A DNA stretch of 64,000 nucleotides from Leucaena leucocephala (Eukaryota; Streptophyta; Magnoliopsida; Fabales; Fabaceae), in NCBI GenBank assembly GCA_037074615.1, contig CM073562.1, positions 11,455,001 to 11,519,000 on the forward strand, read 5' to 3'. Below, in pieces: positions 1 to 13,650 of the stretch. Both the position numbers and the translations under genes were made by a program. The notes beneath the pieces are model-generated. The model was not told the origin of the DNA, did no database searches, and was given only the letters and a program-made list of their open reading frames with translations. Positions within the stretch are counted from its first letter, which is position 1; each line of letters begins with the position of its first letter.

Positions 1-429
1 GGCTTAGTGGTTTTCCATGCGGAGGAATGTGAATGGTCAAGATGGAATTTGTCCCTCACATTCATAGAGAGATATTACTGGGTCCCTCGATGAGTGGGTC
101 TGAGAAATGTATGGCCCTACTGTAATGGAAAGGTAGTTCCATTTCTATAGTTAAACTACTCAGGGATCGAGAAAGTAACAGTTAGGAATAGGAGGATGAC
201 ATTCTCCATGCCTCATCCATGACCAAAATATCATGTGACAAAAGGGACATGATATAGTTGTATAAAAGGTTACATCGTTCATCGATCCTCATATGATTTG
301 GGTAGTCATGATGTCTTGCTAGAGATCGCTTGCGACTTGTGAGTCAGTATAGTAAATAGCCCACTGCCAACTTCATATGGGCCTACAGGGTCACACACAA
401 AATAGCCCAACACGAGCTATGATATCCAG

Positions 430-466
430 ATTCATTGAATCTAAGACATGTCCAGATTCAATGAAT
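430..466. repeat. 13 bp perfect inverted repeat in the copia-type LTR
   Basis: The arms ATTCATTGAATCT (430-442) and AGATTCAATGAAT (454-466) are perfectly complementary around an 11 nt spacer. The same pair is kept in the other copy of the LTR near 28645-28680. It could form a hairpin in LTR transcripts; that is inference. Confidence 0.7.
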
Positions 467-538
467 GATCCAGGGTAGATGTATATATTTATTTATATTT
501 ATATTCGTATATATATATAAATTCATATATATATTATA

Positions 539-718
539 TATAAGAGATATTTATAAGATTTAATTTATAAGGATAAATTAAATCTCTATCACGTTTGAAT
601 TTGAAATTCAAATTGATATGATATCTCATATAAGAGATATTTACAAGATTTAATTTATAACGATAAAATTAAATCTCTATCACGTTTGAATTTGAAATTT
701 AAATTGATATGATATCTC
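539..718 (+). repeat. 90 bp tandem duplication inside the copia-type LTR
   Basis: Two units (539-628 and 629-718) begin TATAAGAGATATTTA and each end in a block containing AAATCTCTATCACG. They differ by a few substitutions and a one-base indel. The other LTR copy (about 28490-28560) has a single unit, so the duplication is specific to this copy or was lost there. Confidence 0.8.
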
Positions 719-1344
719 AAATTTGATTTATGAGAATAAATCAAATGTAATTCCATCTTATCTTTATTTTAAATTAAATAAATGGGTGAATTAAATCTGT
801 GGGACGGATTTAATACAAACACTATTTATTCAATTAGTTTCTTATCAAATTATACAATATATGATATTGTATTAATTTCAGAATTAATATAAGATTAATT
901 CTAAAAATCTAAGTCTGTGGTAACACGCATAGCATCCTATATATATGATATTTAGGAGCTACGTTGAAAAAAGAAAAAAAGTGTGAACGGGAATCCGCAA
1001 AAGGTTTGCAGATAAGAAACTGCCGAAATAGAGACGGAGAGGATGAATTATTGAGTAAGCCCTGGAGGGACAGGAGACGCTAGCACGTCGTTCATGGTTG
1101 GAACGCTGTTCATGTGGATACCAGTAGAGGAAGCTGACCTGAGTCGTCGACTTCTTGCGATTGAAAAGAGATCACGAGCCGCGGAGAGAAGCTGTGGACG
1201 TCACAACCCAAAGCTAAGAAAGTCCCGACTGAATACTGAGGGTAATACTTCTTTCCACTTGACTTAAACACATGCAGTAGATCTTGGCAGGGAATGGAAA
1301 AATTTTTAAGTTAATTTCTGCTGCGTGTCTTCCAATTCCTTACA

Positions 1345-2138
1345 CTAGTATGGCTAGCAAAGATAAAGAGGCTTACGGTAGATCATAATAGATCCTGAGA
1401 GTCATAGTAAACCTAACCTACGGAAAGTTACTAAGCCACATGTATAAGAGTATAATATCTCTTTGGGAAGATAATGATCAAGGATAAGATGATCCTCTCA
1501 AGTTGGGTAACAAATTCAGAGAGTACCCAATATTGTTTTCCATACAACCTTATCATTGATTAGGTTGAACTCAATTTTCTTCCAATTAACAATAGAAAGC
1601 CATAGTTAGAAAGAGTTAGAGTCATGAGTCCTAAACAAGAGTTATTTAGGAAAGCTCCAAATATGAGAAAAGGCCCATGTGATATGAAAATATACCGTGT
1701 ATTGAAGGTTAAATCTATATAAGGCTATCAATGATGCTAAAAATGATAAAATAGCCATAGATGAGGCTAAAGATGAGAATGTAAGCATAAAAGACCTAAA
1801 AGAGATGGTATGAGAAGGGCCTAAAATAGTTAAGTACTAGAGTTAGAGCTTATTAGCACCAGTATTTTAGATTTTTATCATAATTTTTTAGTTAAGCGTA
1901 CTCAGGTAAGAGTAATCCAATGATAGGTGACCCTCTGGGAAGTTATATGAAAGTGTGCAAAAGCCATAAAAGTTTGGCAAAGTGCACAAAGTTCTGTAAA
2001 AGAGTATAACAAGTAAAGAAAATTCAGAGAAAGTTATGAGATGTAAAGATATCCTCCTTATACAACCTCATGTCAGGGTCTGAATAGAGGTTTAGCCCTA
2101 AAATTTTGATGATAAAATTTATTTTAAAAGGGGAGAAA
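1345..2138 (+). mobile_element. Gypsy family G1, 3' end of the internal region
   Basis: This stretch matches the internal region of the G1 element at 23615-25267, for example the shared block AGAGGCTTACGGT at about 1368 and 23675 and the common PPT-LTR junction. It is about half as long as the matching part, so it has internal deletions. All three forward frames hold many stops and no protein motif is recognisable. It ends in a purine-rich tract before the LTR. Confidence 0.75.
2121..2138 (+). promoter_or_regulatory. Polypurine tract of the plus-strand gypsy element
   Basis: AAAAGGGGAGAAA lies immediately before the LTR start TGTAACATC at 2139. This is the expected position for the primer of plus-strand DNA synthesis. 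Confidence 0.75.
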
Positions 2139-5100
2139 TGTAACATCTTAATTTTTAGGCCTAGAAGCCTAGAAAGTAGACTATAACAGGAAGGCTACCG
2201 AGCCCCTTTGTGCAGAAGTTCTAAAGATATCCAGAGAATATTCAATGACTAAACAACAAATAGTAAAAAGTTTAGAGACTTAACTGTAAATAATAAAAAG
2301 TTCCTTGGGGTAAGTTTAAAAAAGTATGTAAATAAAGTTAAGGCTTTAGAAGAGTCTCTTGGGAACAGAAAGAGGAAAGAGAAAGAAATGACTAAATTAT
2401 AAAGAAGAAAAGTCTAAGGGCCTAAGAAAGTAAAAAGGGAGTTTTGAAATTTTAAGTATTAAACTGGAATTTCAAAAAGTGTAGTATAGGACTAAAGTGA
2501 AATTTGGTTAAATTCAGGACTAAAGTGTCATTATGAAATTTCAAGGGCAAAAATATAAATATCAAGAAAAGCATAAAAGTTCAGGACCTAAATGTCATTT
2601 TTAGAAAAGATCCGGACAGGTATTTAAATTCAGGATCTGAAGGTAGGTTCAGATAGAGAAAATTTTCTCAGTCAATTCTATCAACTGCAAGATTTTTATT
2701 TGAGGTCCTAATGAATTGTTATAATTTTTTTAAATAATTGAATGTTCAAAAAATATTTTAAAATAGTAACTAGATCATATATCCAGTAAAAATTATATAT
2801 TCATTAACAAAAACATATGTAGAAAATGATAGGAGGGTCAATACCTAGAAGAATTCAAAAAAGTGTAAAATGATAAAAAAGCCCTTATGTTATAAAAATG
2901 ACATACAAAATGAATAGATGGTATTTTAGTCATTTCACCCTGGTCAGTAACTCAAAAAGGGCCACAGGAATAGTTCATAAGGTCAGGGGATACCCTGATA
3001 AAGTATAAAAAGACAATAATACCCTTAAGGTTAATAAAGTGAATAATGATGAACTAAGAGCATTTTAGTCATTTTCTAAAGAACAATAATTAAATATATA
3101 TCTAGTCTAAGAATGTCAATGATAAAAAAATCTAGACACTAGATTTAATGACAAAAAACATATTTTAGAATGTAACAAAAATTAGAATTAGAAAACAGTC
3201 TTTTTTTGTGAAATCTACTAGGCCGGTACTGTATTGGACTAAATTTTTTAAAGCAACACTTTCTCCTTTGGAATAGACCACACATAGACTTAAATGATGC
3301 CATGGATGATGTCATAATTTGGCTTGGTGGGAAAGTCAAATTTAAGAAGTAATCTTGGCCCTTAATTCAAATAGTACAAGATTGAATCATAGCCATCAAT
3401 TCACCCATATTTTCTCTAAATAAACCCCCTAAATCTGTAGCATCACATAAGGCTGGGAAGATCATGGGGAGGTGGTGCCAAAATTCATAAATACAAAAGA
3501 AGAAGAGGAATATCATGTAGCCAAACATACAAGGATCCAAGGTAACTTCTTCCTCCTATCTTTGTATTATTTTTAGGAAGATTTCTCTTAGATTTGGATG
3601 TTGAAAGACCATTTTTATATTTATTAAGGCTGTTGTGCGTGCTGTATAGATTATTGAAGAAGATGAAATTTAGGTTATAAAATGTTTAGATAAGCTTAAA
3701 CAAGCAAGAATCAAGTGGTTTGAGCTAAGGAAAACATGTAATCTTGGAATTGTAACTTTGAAACCTTTTCTGTCACTCTTCATTCACCTAGACAGGACAT
3801 GAAATATGATAATTTTGATATTTCTAATAGATTTAAAATAAGAAATTGTATGGGGTAAAATAGAGAAAAAAGTATTGGAAGTATTGGAATCAAAATGGAA
3901 ATTTTTAGAATTTTTGGAGAGTACTGAAACATACTACTTTTAATCCCTCAGGGTATATATTTAGAAGTGTATTTAACTAGCAGAAGCATTACTTTGGTAC
4001 AAAGATTCAAATTTTAAAACTTACTTCTCAGGTACTGTTCATTTGGTAAATTCCAGTTTGACAGTCTAACTTTAAAAATTCATAACTAAGTCTAGAAAAC
4101 TCGTATGGAGGTGATCCAAATTTTTAATTAAATCTCTTTCATAGATATATAAGGAAAAATATAAAATTGGACATTTAACTTGCCAATCAATACAATTAAA
4201 TTATTACTTTTTACTGTTTATATGGCAAATTCTAGAAATTTCAGATTCTATCTCTTAACTTTGGACATTCATCTCTCTTGATATACATATCCAAATTAAG
4301 CTGTGTTACCTATGTTTTTAAATATCTTCATGTGTACTAATTTCTCATAAAAGTTCATGAATTAATTCCTTCATTTGCTGGGTCAAACTGAAGTCACAAC
4401 AAAACTGTTTCAAGACTTACGTTTTAACATTTAACTTTCTTTCATAAATCTCATAAATTTATTCCAGCATTTATAAATTATCAACTTGAATTCCAATATA
4501 CTCATATATAACTTGGAGTTATGTCATAATTATTTCATATAGTACAGGGAAATTTATAGCATATGTTAGGACATCAATTACTTCACTTTCTTTCTTCCAT
4601 ATTGTAGCTTCCCTTCATGCATATGTCTCTTATCATAATTGACCAATATTGGTTAGTTGTGGAAGAGTGATATTATAAAAAATCTCAGTAGCAAATATTA
4701 TCACTTAATTATGCAAGATTGATACTAATGCATTATATATAATTTCATTAAACTTTCTTTAATTAGTGACATGCTATAATGCTATATGATTTGTATAAAA
4801 ATGCATGGCCATGGGAAACATTTTATTCATAACATATTCAACATCATTTCTCATATCACAACATCATTCAATTATCATATACATGTTAACACGTAAGTAT
4901 ACCAAATAACGCACATAAAGAGGTAAGTCCACTACCTTAAACATAAGTTTTTCTCTTGTTCTTGAACTTGCTCCCTATGCTTACAACCATGCATACTTTC
5001 AATCAACCACTTCCCAACAACCTCTTTAACTCATTTTCATTGACATATCATGTCCTTAAGCACAATTACATCATGCATACAACTCATTATAGCTATTACA

Positions 5101-8100
5101 TAAATATTGCACATCAAGTTCCTTAAAACTCCTAACTCTTAACTTAATTCTTGGAGTTAGTGGCTTAGCATTGTAATAATTATTTTCTTAGATCAATCCT
5201 ACATATTTTTTCCAAGAAATCCAAATATAATATAGGAATTATGAAAATCAAACTCCTTTTATGAAATATGTCCAGAAGCGTACAACACCTCCCTAAATTC
5301 TAGAAATTCTCATTTTATTCTAATACTTCCAATACTTGTTTCTCTACTTTATCCCACACATTTTTTTTATTTTAAAACTATTGGAAGCATCAAATAATAA
5401 AATTCTAACCCTTGACTAGGAGAATGAATAGTGATAGAAAGGGTTTTAAGATTACAAATCCAAAATTACATGATTTCCTAAGCTCAAACTACTAAATTAT
5501 AGTTTGTCTAAGCTTACCTAAACTATCTATAATATAAATTCATCCTTTCCTTTTACTTATAATTTTCATGTAGTAGCTTCCCAAGGAAAGAAAATGGTAT
5601 TCCAACTATCCAAATCTAAGAGAAATCTTCCTATAACATAATACAAAGTTAGGAGGAAGAAGTTACTATGGATCCTTGCTTATTTAGCTACTTGATTTTT
5701 CTTTTCTTCTTGCTTGAATTCCATTTTGGGTGAAAATGGATGGCTAGCATTTAATCTTTCACTATTTGATCCAATGATCCATATTCAATCTTAAACTTGT
5801 CTTGCCCACCAAGGCACTTTATGGCATCATCCATGATATCATTTAGGTCATTGTTTGGTGAAATTTAGGACTAGGATAAAATTAGGAAAATTCTAGTCCA
5901 ATCCAGTACCGGTCTGGTCAAATTTCATAAAAATCAAACTGTTTAATAACTAATTTTTCTGAGATTCCATAATATATTTTCTGACCTTAAATCTAGTATC
6001 CAAAATTTTTCTACAATTGACATTATTGGACTGGGTATTTATATGCTTACCATCCCTTAGAAAATGACAGAAATGCCCTTGGTTCATCATTTTACATTAT
6101 ATTAACCTTAAGGGCATATTTATCATTTTACACCTCTTTAAACTTCACCAGGGCATATTCTAACTCTGATAAATCATTCCTGTATCTCCTTTGATGTTTT
6201 GATCATACCCAAATTACCAAAATACTCTCTATTCATCTCTTGTTCATCATTACAACATAGGGACATTTTTGTAATTGTACACTTTTAAGGGTTTCTCTAG
6301 ACACTGGTCCACATGACTACTCAGATATTTTACTAGGCCTATGGGGAATCAATTTGGGCCTTTAAATGAGTCCAATGCCTTTATGACACAATTCTCAAGA
6401 CAACCCACCTAAAAGTATTTATCGAGTGTATTATTTTATTATAAATTATATTATAAATTCAACAAAACTCCTTTTTAAATTTTGTTAGTTTTATAAATCC
6501 TTATATTAATTATAAGAATTTTCTGCAAAGTTTCATTTGATTAAGAAGTCCAGAAGGTCGTGTAATAATCTCCAGACTTTAAAAATTAATATCAATTATC
6601 TAGGGCCTCAAATCAAAATTCTAAAAAATATGTCAGGTCTAATTTTCATTCTCTATTTACTAGTAAAATTCAAGAATATAACATTTTCAGGTAGTTAAGG
6701 GCCTTTTCTGACACAACTTCCTCATAATTATGATTTTGCCTTTGAACTTTAACATATTGCATTTTGGTCCTTTGCTTCAATTTTGAAATGTCATTTTAGG
6801 CTCTTTCAACCAAATTTCAATTTGGTCCCAGAATTCTCAAAATTCCATTTAAGTCCCTTGAATATTTTTTATTAAACTTTCATCACAATTACGTTTATGT
6901 CTCTTGACATTATAACTTTATACTTTTCTTTTCTTCTTCCACTTAAAACTCATATAACCTTTATCATTTATTCTGATCATTGTCACAATAATGTCTTCCA
7001 AAACTCTTTCCTCTATATGTCCCTTATAAGTTATGTTGTCTATTCTATACAAATAGGAAAAAATCAAGATGTGACAAGTACCCACAGTTTCTATCCAGAA
7101 TTAAGGAAGGAGTTGGAATTTGTCAATTCTGACTTCATATTTGGATTTCTTGGATAAAATTATGTAGGATTAGTTTAAGAAAATAGTTGTTACGTAGTTA
7201 GACCACTAACTCCAAGAATTAAGTTAAGAACTAGAGATTTTGAAGGAGTTGATGTATATTGGTAATATAATAGCTCTAATGAGTTGTATACACAATGTAA
7301 TTATATTTAGAGACATGAGATGTTAAAGAGAATGAGTTGAAGAAGTTGAGCAAGCAATCATTGCTTAGTCAAAGGAAAATGAAGCAAGGAGAAAAGAATA
7401 AAACTACAAGGTAATAAACTTACCTTTCTTGTATGCTTAATGCACATGCTTGTGTGTTGATTTGTTTATAATATGCAATGATGATGCATGATATGAATGA
7501 ATTATATATGCTATGATGTTTATGAGTTTATAGTCATACATGATAATATGTAAATGAAAGCTTAAGAAAGATAAAGGAAGCATGTCATACACTTGCATTC
7601 ATCTTGTATGCATTGATTGGTAATTTTTGCTACTAAGATTCTCTAAAATATCACCATCCCCTAACCAACAATAATAATTCAAGCATGATTGAGGACATAT
7701 GCTTGAAGGAGAGCTAAAGAATGCAAGAAGGAAAGTAGAGAAATTATATGTTCTAGTATGTGATGTATGCTTTTCCCAATTGATGTAATGACATGTAATA
7801 TGCCAAATTATGTAATGGAAATGTATGAAATAATTATGGCATGTTCACATGATTTTACGAATGTATGGAAAGTCAAGAAGATGATTTATACAAGCTAGAA
7901 TAATTAGTGAAATAAATGAAGGGAAGTAATAAAGGTAAAAACGTAGGTCCTTAAGTAGTTATGTTTCAGCTCCAGTTTGACATACTAAGTGAATGAATTA
8001 ATCCTCAAAATTTGGTGGACATGTAGTACACAACCTAAGATTTAAATTCCTAGGTAGCATGTCTCAATTGGATGTGTATATTAAGATAAATGAATTTCTA

Positions 8101-8438
8101 AAATTAGATGTTAGAATTTGGAAATTACATAATTAACCATATGAACAGTAAAAAGTAATTATTTAACTGTATTGATTGGAAAAGTAAACATCAAAATTTA
8201 TATTTTTCCATTAAATATATATAAAGTATCTTTAAATGTAAATTTTGGGCACTTCCATATGATTTTTCCTAAAATTAGTTATAATTTTTTAAAATTGAAC
8301 TGTCAATCTAGAAAATGCATAGTGAAACAGTTCTTGAGAATCAAATTGTAAATTTTTAATTTTTAGCTAAAGTAATGCTTCGCTAGTTAAATAAACTTTC
8401 GAATGTATAGTCTCAGAGTTTAAAAATAGGATATTTCA
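2139..8438 (+). mobile_element. Gypsy G1 3' LTR, split by an inverted solo LTR
   Basis: The LTR starts TGTAACATC after the polypurine tract and ends AGGATATTTCA at 8438. It is interrupted by 3925-7081. Without the insertion it is 3143 bp, matching the family (3172 bp at 16481-19652 and 3152 bp at 3925-7076). Family landmarks include GGCCGGTACTG near 3221, also at 17554, and the decayed promoter region near 3415. The right-hand target duplication would be TTACA; the left end of the element lies outside the window. Confidence 0.85.
3925..7076 (-). mobile_element. Gypsy G1 solo LTR, inverted inside another G1 LTR
   Basis: Read on the minus strand it starts TGTCACATC at 7076 and ends in GTTTCA-type sequence at 3925 (TGAAACATA on plus). 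It is 3152 bp long. It is flanked by perfect 5 bp duplications AGTAC at 3920-3924 and 7077-7081, and the host LTR resumes afterwards. No internal sequence adjoins it, so it arose by LTR-LTR recombination or equivalent loss. Because host and insert are the same family in opposite orientation, the locus is largely self-complementary. Confidence 0.92.
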
Positions 8439-8559
8439 TTACACATCATTGACATGAAAGAAGAATAACTGGCAATGTGCTTGCACAATTAATTCTTTAC
8501 TTCCTCTTGTTCATTTTATTTGCTTTTCTTCATGCATGATTCTTTTATATTCACATTAC
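8439..8559. other. Unassigned junction sequence
   Basis: Short AT-rich stretch after the right end of the G1 LTR. I see no motif in it. Confidence 0.4.
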
Positions 8560-10400
8560 TTTTTATGATTAGGTAAGGGAGGGTGAGATTCAGAGAAATC
8601 TTAATAGAAATCATTACCACTAATGTATGCAAAAAAATGCTTGGTGCATGATATGCATACTTAATTCATGCTCCACAAATTTTACACTCGATGTTTCATG
8701 CATTATACATATGGACATTCAATATAAAGAAATAGAGCTTCAACCACTCATACATGCTCCACATAATTAAACAAAGCAATCAACATATCAGCAAACAAAA
8801 ACATAAATATCAAGTATACAAGTTAGGTAAATTCACTACCTTATAACACCATGTTTTCCTCTTACTCCCTTTACTTCCAACCATTAAGTTTACTTGGTCA
8901 ACCTCTCTAACTCATTATCTTCGATATCTCACGGCCCTAAAAGCACAACATACATAATTTGTTTCATTCATTAGAGCCTTTAATCATGCTAGAATTCTTA
9001 ACTTCTTCAAACTTCTCTTTATCCTTAATTTTCACTTTATATTTCTTAACTTTTGGAATTATTCTCTTGGCCATTTTCCACTCAAATTTTCATGATGAAT
9101 CCATATTTGAGTTTAGATGTATAAAAATTAAATTCCTTCTCCATGAAACATGCTCGGTTGAGACATATAGGGGTTTTTACCTTAAAATTTTATTTTGATT
9201 TCTTTTGCTTCCAATTCCACTTTCTCATCTTAATCTTGCACACTTTTTCATTCTAAACTAATTGGAACATCAAATCATCCAAAGCCTTCTCTAACATAGA
9301 ACCCTCGCTTTGGCTAAGAGCTCCCTTAAGAAGAGCATCAAGAAATTCTTTCAATTTCCATGCACTAACAATTGATTCATGCTCTTTTTAACTCTAAACA
9401 TAATACCAACGTCAAACTCTTTTTCCTCTTTATGCATGGATTTTGGCCCACCCTTAGACTTTAGGATTTCAAACTTTAAACTTACTCAAAACCACAACCA
9501 AGCCATCTAATCATTAAAATAAGCACTAAAATTATGACTTACCTTGATTCCAACCTTAGTGGGATGCAAGAACACCTTCTTCTTCCTCTTTCTATTTGAA
9601 AACCTTCAAAAACTCCTCTCCTCCTTGAGTGGCCAAAAATTGGATTTGGAAGGGGAGAGTTTGCTATTTATAAAGGCTCCTTTCACAAAATACCCTCCAA
9701 GTTACTACAAATTACAAGCATACATGCCTTGTTCTCATTGGTCAATGTGTCTTCATCCAATTAGTCCACATGTCTTTCCTTTGATTAGTCCATGTGTTAT
9801 TAACTAAATTTAATAAATAGTTAGAGTCTTTAATAATATTATTTTATTCATGAATTTAGTCACATGTTATCTATCTCTTCCAACCAATCAAGAGGCTTCA
9901 CATGCCTTTTCCTTATTACCCACTTGGTCTCTAATTAATTAGAAGTGATTATTTGGCATAAAAATTTCTAAATTAAATTAAGATGATGATTAATTACTTA
10001 GGATTATAACAAAGCCTTATTTAAACTTCTATACAATAGGAAGGCTTCATAGTGCCTAGAAAGAGAAAAAGAAAGGATTGGAAAGCTTCTCTAGCAAGTT
10101 TCTACTTATCCTATCTAATACTTCACTCTATCAGTTAACTTTTCTTAATTCTAGTCATATTTGTCATATCAATTTTGTCTTATTCTACTACTTTTTTTCT
10201 ATTCATAATGGTTTTCACGTGTTAGCATTAATGTGTCATTAATGACAAATTAAAGAAGTTAAGTTGGAATTATCTTCCTTGACCATAAAGTAATTATTTC
10301 CTTCTAAAAATGTTTTTTGAGGTTTTCTTGCTTAGAAAATTATTCTATCATACCATTACCTCTCATTAATTCTATAGAAATTATCTAATACTTTTTAGGC
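8560..10400 (-). mobile_element. Diverged gypsy LTR fragment
   Basis: On the minus strand this resembles the middle and 5' part of G1-type LTRs. Shared landmarks include AATAGAGCTTCAA near 8740 (also near 12167) and the block around 9215-9270 matching 12640-12690 and 5340-5395. TATTTATAAAGG at about 9664-9675 gives a minus-strand TATA-like box (TTTATAAATA), as expected for an LTR promoter. Neither LTR end nor a target duplication can be found, so the copy is truncated and older or from another subfamily. The 79- and 87-codon frames inside it have no recognisable product. Confidence 0.6.
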
Positions 10401-11400
10401 CAAAACTGTATCAGTAGATATTTCTTTTTGAATTTCCCATATAATGCTTTAATCAACATAATTAGGCTTTAAACATTTTTTGGAGAATTCATCATTTAGT
10501 ACTTTAACTTTTAACTCACTTATAACTCAATTCTCAAACTATGATTTAGTCTGACTCAATCCATATACTTTTGACTCATCTATGACTCAATCCTTCATTT
10601 TTTTAATTTTTTTATTATAATCCTTCTCATATATTCCTTGTCCTATGTGGCAAGAACTGTCAATAACACTATTCCAACTTAACTCCAAGTATGAAAATAA
10701 GAAAGACCTAGAGAGAAAGGTAAAAAAATGTCGCAAAGAACAAAAAAAAGACGATGTAAAATTATGACTAGGATCAATTAAAGGTGCTTCAAATATCAAA
10801 TGGCGACGAGGAGAAGAATCAAAGTAAGACGGATTCCAGGGTGAGATCTTTACCCTTCTCCCTTTTATCTCTTCATAATCATCTATCATCACAACTGTTG
10901 CTATGGCTTTCCTTTGCCTCTTTTGAACCTCTTTCTTAAATCAACCTATGGCTTCTTGCTTTCGCACTATCTTTTTTCCCAGTCTCTACAACATTTTTCT
11001 ATCTTTGTTAGTATTTCTAGTTTCTATCATCCTCTTCTTTCTTGGAAAACACTCAACATGACCTCAATCTTGTTGTAGCTTTTGCCAATATTCAACCATG
11101 TGGAGGGAATAAAAGTTTCAATTTTTACACTCTTTGATGCAAGCTTACTAACCTAAAGCATCCATGTTATCTATTAACCACTCAAACAAAGTTCTCTGTG
11201 CTTGCATATTATTTATTAACCATTCAAACAAAGAACAATAGAATAAATCATGCTTATTACAAGAATAATACATGCTGAACACACCAATAATATTTGCACA
11301 GCAAAATTAAAAAAAATAAATCATCCATATCGATTTCATGAAAGCAGCATACTCATGTATTAGGATCTTATAATTACACACACATATGAATGACACAAGG
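10401..11400. other. Unassigned region
   Basis: It contains a repetitive run around 10505-10595 in which ACTCA and TCAATCC motifs recur, and a 101-codon minus frame (10587-10892) with low-complexity composition and no known domain. I see no LTR ends, TIRs or RNA gene. It ends at CAAGG, the left target duplication of the next LTR. Confidence 0.4.
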
Positions 11401-13461
11401 TGTAACACCTTACTTTCATACATATTATGGAATATTCAGTAGTACTTAGAATCACTTACACGAGCTTTGAAGTCTATTAGCTACAACTGGAATTTTACTC
11501 TTTATGAGTTATTGTTCATATGGTATATCTAGATTCGAAGACAAACTTCAAAAAATCATAATTAATTATAGAAAAATTGAAATGAAGCAGTTCAAAAAGC
11601 TAAGCGAAGCTAAAATTTAAAGGAAAAATACTTTCTTGGACCAATTAACTAGTTAACTCTAACGGTATACTATTCATTTGGTCAAAATTTCTCTAAAATA
11701 TATTATGGTCCTTGATTTTGGAAAATTCATTCTCTTTGTACAAACATCAAAATAAGGCGTACTTAGTTTCAAAACAAATTTTGACATGTTGACTAAGTAT
11801 TTGTAAAATTTCATATATTCATTCCATCATTTACTATTTGTGTTACATCATATACATCATCACTCAAACTGATCATGTAACATTATTATATACAACAATT
11901 CATACATTCATCATATAATATTTATACTATAAAATCCCTAATTTCTCTAAATGCTTCTTCATCTTCTTTCATTATACACAAACCTGCTGGGATTGGAATT
12001 ATATGGAGGTTAAGATTTTTGAAAAAATCTCAATAGCAAAAGGTACTAAACAATGTATACATCAATGTAAATACTTGTGCTTGCTTGAAAAATTATTAAC
12101 ATTATATAATGTGTATGTTTCCATGTAACATATGAAATACAATTGGCTAAAGCAATATAGAAATAGAGCTTCAATCATATTCACATATACAACACAATTC
12201 AATATAGCCATAGCACAATTAAGCATAATATCCAATATATACAAGTTTATAATAATTTATTACCTCACATGCTTAACTTTCTTTTACTTTATCTTTGCCT
12301 TTTGCTTCTTACTTCTCTTTGATATGTGGTTGCCCTCTTTTGAGCACACAATTCAAATACTAACATCATATTATCATTCATTCATTACAATATAACTTTC
12401 CTTGAATATTGATCTTAATTAAAATAACCTTCCTTAATCTTTAATAATTGACTTGATCTTTGAACCAATTGACGCCTTGACCTTACCCAATACAATTTGG
12501 CCTTCTGAATCCATTTATGAAATAAAAATTCCTAAATTCTAGTAGGTACACCTTGTTCTATATAGAATTGAAACATGTCCTATTTGTTCCCAAAAATTCT
12601 CATTTTGATTCCAACGCTTCCAATAATTGTTTCTCTACTTCATGCCACACAATTTTTCATTTTAAAACTATTGGAAGCATCAAAATCATGAAATTTGAAT
12701 CACTATTCATATGTCTGAATAGTAATAGAGAATATTTCAAAAATTTATCTTTCAATTCTAAAGTTTCCAATGTTCCAAACATATCCAATCCTCTACAAAA
12801 TTATCATATAAATTTAATGGAATCATTAGATAATTGAAATTCCATCTCCCTCTATCACGTCCCAAAATTTGGACTGTGATCGGCGTAGAATATGAATAAT
12901 TTCATATTCCGAAAGCCTAACACCTTAAATAAAACATTCAAATTTTCCATAACATTTTTCAAACTAAACATAATCTTTTCTAAGGTCTATATGGAGCTTT
13001 ACCCTTTTAAAAATAATACAAGTTCTTAAGAAAAATAATTATATCAAAAGTAGTATTTGTCAAAGTGACACTTCAGATTGTCAGCGAGGCTTTTTTCTGC
13101 TTAGCGGGAGGCTTAGGGTCACCTGCACTATCTGAAGCCAAATAATCTACTTTGAATAACGTCCCAAAAATATGATTAAAAATGCCAAAATCAACAATGC
13201 ATAATCATACTAAAAATGTATTTCATAATATTTCGTAATTTGATGCAAGCCTTTCTATAAACATTTGTATTTCAGGAAAAAATAATAATATGAAATAACC
13301 ATTTCAAACTAATCATTTAAAAAGAATCCTTTCAAAACCATAATCTTTTTTGTAGACATTATTGTTTCAGAGAAACAATTTGAAATAACCATTCTAAATC
13401 AATCGTTGAAAAACAATCATTTTAAAACCATAATCTTTTCCACAGGACTTCAACAGAACAA

Positions 13462-13650
13462 AAATAGAAGTGGACACATACTCCACGAGGGTAAATAACC
13501 ATGAGTAGTATGAAGCCATGAAACAGACGTGGACACACATTCCATGAGGGTAAATAACTATCAGACGTGGCCTGAAGCCACGAAACAGACATGGACACAC
13601 AGTCCACGAGGGTAAATAACATCAGACGGGGCTCAAAGCCATGAAATAGA
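13462..13650 (-). repeat. Tandem repeat of about 62 bp in the G2 LTR
   Basis: Three imperfect units are centred on GTGGACACA near 13469, 13530 and 13589, each followed by TCCACGAGGGTAAATAAC-like sequence. The GTGGAC and GTCCAC halves can pair. The other LTR has the same array at about 26005-26160. Overlapping minus frames here are a by-product of the repeat, not genes. Confidence 0.8.

Larger units (their letters stand above)
1..1344 (+). mobile_element. Copia-type solo LTR, cut by the window start
   Basis: Positions 1-1344 are the reverse complement of 27846-29112, apart from indels. The other copy shows that about 425 bp of the LTR lie left of the window. The LTR ends in TTACA at 1344 and is followed directly by CTAGT and gypsy internal sequence. 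The same gypsy family at about 23615-23630 reads through this point (CTAGTATGGCT), so this is an insertion into the gypsy interior. No gag or pol adjoins it, so I infer a solo LTR. The left target duplication cannot be seen. It carries a 90 bp tandem duplication and a 13 bp inverted repeat. Confidence 0.85.

Noticed and set aside
10587..10892. 101-codon minus frame
   Set aside because: Low-complexity, S- and F-rich sequence with no family resemblance and no supporting neighbours.
13394..13622. Minus frames with repeated peptide units
   Set aside because: Translation of the 62 bp LTR tandem array, not a protein gene.
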